From Deltaproteobacteria bacterium (GTDB lineage: Bacteria > Desulfobacterota > Desulfuromonadia > Desulfuromonadales > JAAYDE01), in NCBI GenBank assembly GCA_017417085.1, contig JAFPZV010000090.1, positions 1 through 5,363 on the forward strand: 5,363 nucleotides of DNA. Direction: 5' to 3'. The notes beneath the pieces are model-generated. The model saw nothing but the letters and a program-made list of their open reading frames with translations, had not been told where the DNA came from and did no database searches. The position numbers were made by a program, and so were the translations under genes. Position 1 is the first letter of the stretch; each line of letters starts with the position of its first letter. This document shows positions 5,109-5,363 of the stretch, piece after piece.

Positions 5109-5363
5109 TTATTTTCCCTCGTCTTCTCCGCCTTTTCCCAGGGAACGCAACCGGTCCAGCACCTCTTCGATAATCCAGCTGGGTGTGGATGCGCCAGCTG
5201 TCACGCCAACGCTTTCAGCACGGTCAAACCAGGCCGGATCCATGCCTGAAGCTGTTTCGATGTGGTAGGTGCGAGGAACAATGGCCTGGCATATGGTTGC
5301 AAGTCTTGTAGTGTTGGCGCTGTTATGCCCTCCAATCACCAGCATGACATCCACCTTGCCGGC
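5109..5363 (-). CDS. ispH: 4-hydroxy-3-methylbut-2-enyl diphosphate reductase (IspH/LytB), C-terminal part; N-terminus outside the window
   Basis: IspH is the [4Fe-4S] enzyme of the last MEP-pathway step, reducing HMBPP to IPP and DMAPP in the cytoplasm. Only the last 84 residues are in the window; the gene continues beyond the right edge and the TAA is at 5111-5109. Recognisable conserved segments are VDVMLVIGGHNSANTTRLA, whose Ser and Asn (SAN) match the substrate-binding SxN of the family, and ESVGVTAGASTPSWIIEEV, whose GAS serine also contacts the diphosphate. The cluster cysteines and catalytic glutamate lie in the missing part. The tail after the last helix is short (GKGGEDEGK). It lies upstream of rpsA on the same strand with a 105-base gap, so the two may share a transcript. 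Confidence 0.93.
   Translation of the reverse strand, partial: AGKVDVMLVIGGHNSANTTRLATICQAIVPRTYHIETASGMDPAWFDRAESVGVTAGASTPSWIIEEVLDRLRSLGKGGEDEGK

Overview
The window looks like a bacterial chromosome segment from an anaerobe, most likely a deltaproteobacterium of the Desulfuromonadales (Pelobacter/Geobacter) type. Three things point there. First, hydF is present, a maturation gene for oxygen-sensitive [FeFe]-hydrogenase. Second, the order ispH - rpsA - sppA is one I recall from Geobacter-like genomes. Third, S1 is the full-length six-domain form. The taxonomic call is inference; no rRNA or other marker lies in the window.

Layout, left to right. (1) hydF on the plus strand (18-1205), complete, with a good ribosome binding site. 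(2) A gap of about 160 bp (1206-1364) between convergent genes, filled by an imperfect inverted-repeat element (1222-1350) of the dispersed intergenic type. (3) On the minus strand: rnhA (RNase HI, 1365-1814), a near-symmetric terminator hairpin (1831-1865), tRNA-Ala(GGC) (1873-1948) and a sigma70-type promoter in front of the tRNA (1963-1989). (4) Also on the minus strand, a housekeeping block read right to left: the 3' end of ispH (5109-5363, cut by the window edge), rpsA (3285-5003), sppA (2295-3167) and a 74-residue Nfu-type iron-sulfur scaffold gene (2036-2260).

None of the genes is novel. Products are isoprenoid synthesis (IspH), translation (S1, tRNA-Ala), membrane proteolysis (SppA), Fe-S delivery (Nfu), RNA:DNA hybrid removal (RNase HI) and hydrogenase maturation (HydF). 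IspH and HydF are Fe-S proteins and Nfu is a likely cluster carrier, so there is a loose Fe-S theme.

The parts that gene calls do not explain are RNA structures between the minus-strand genes: two tandem hairpins in the rpsA leader; a three-segment, mutually exclusive pairing set just after the rpsA stop that looks like a terminator/antiterminator; a strong 13-bp hairpin in front of sppA; and a terminator only about 16 nt upstream of rnhA. These are the best candidates for undescribed regulation. I found no CRISPR array, insertion sequence, phage module or defence system.
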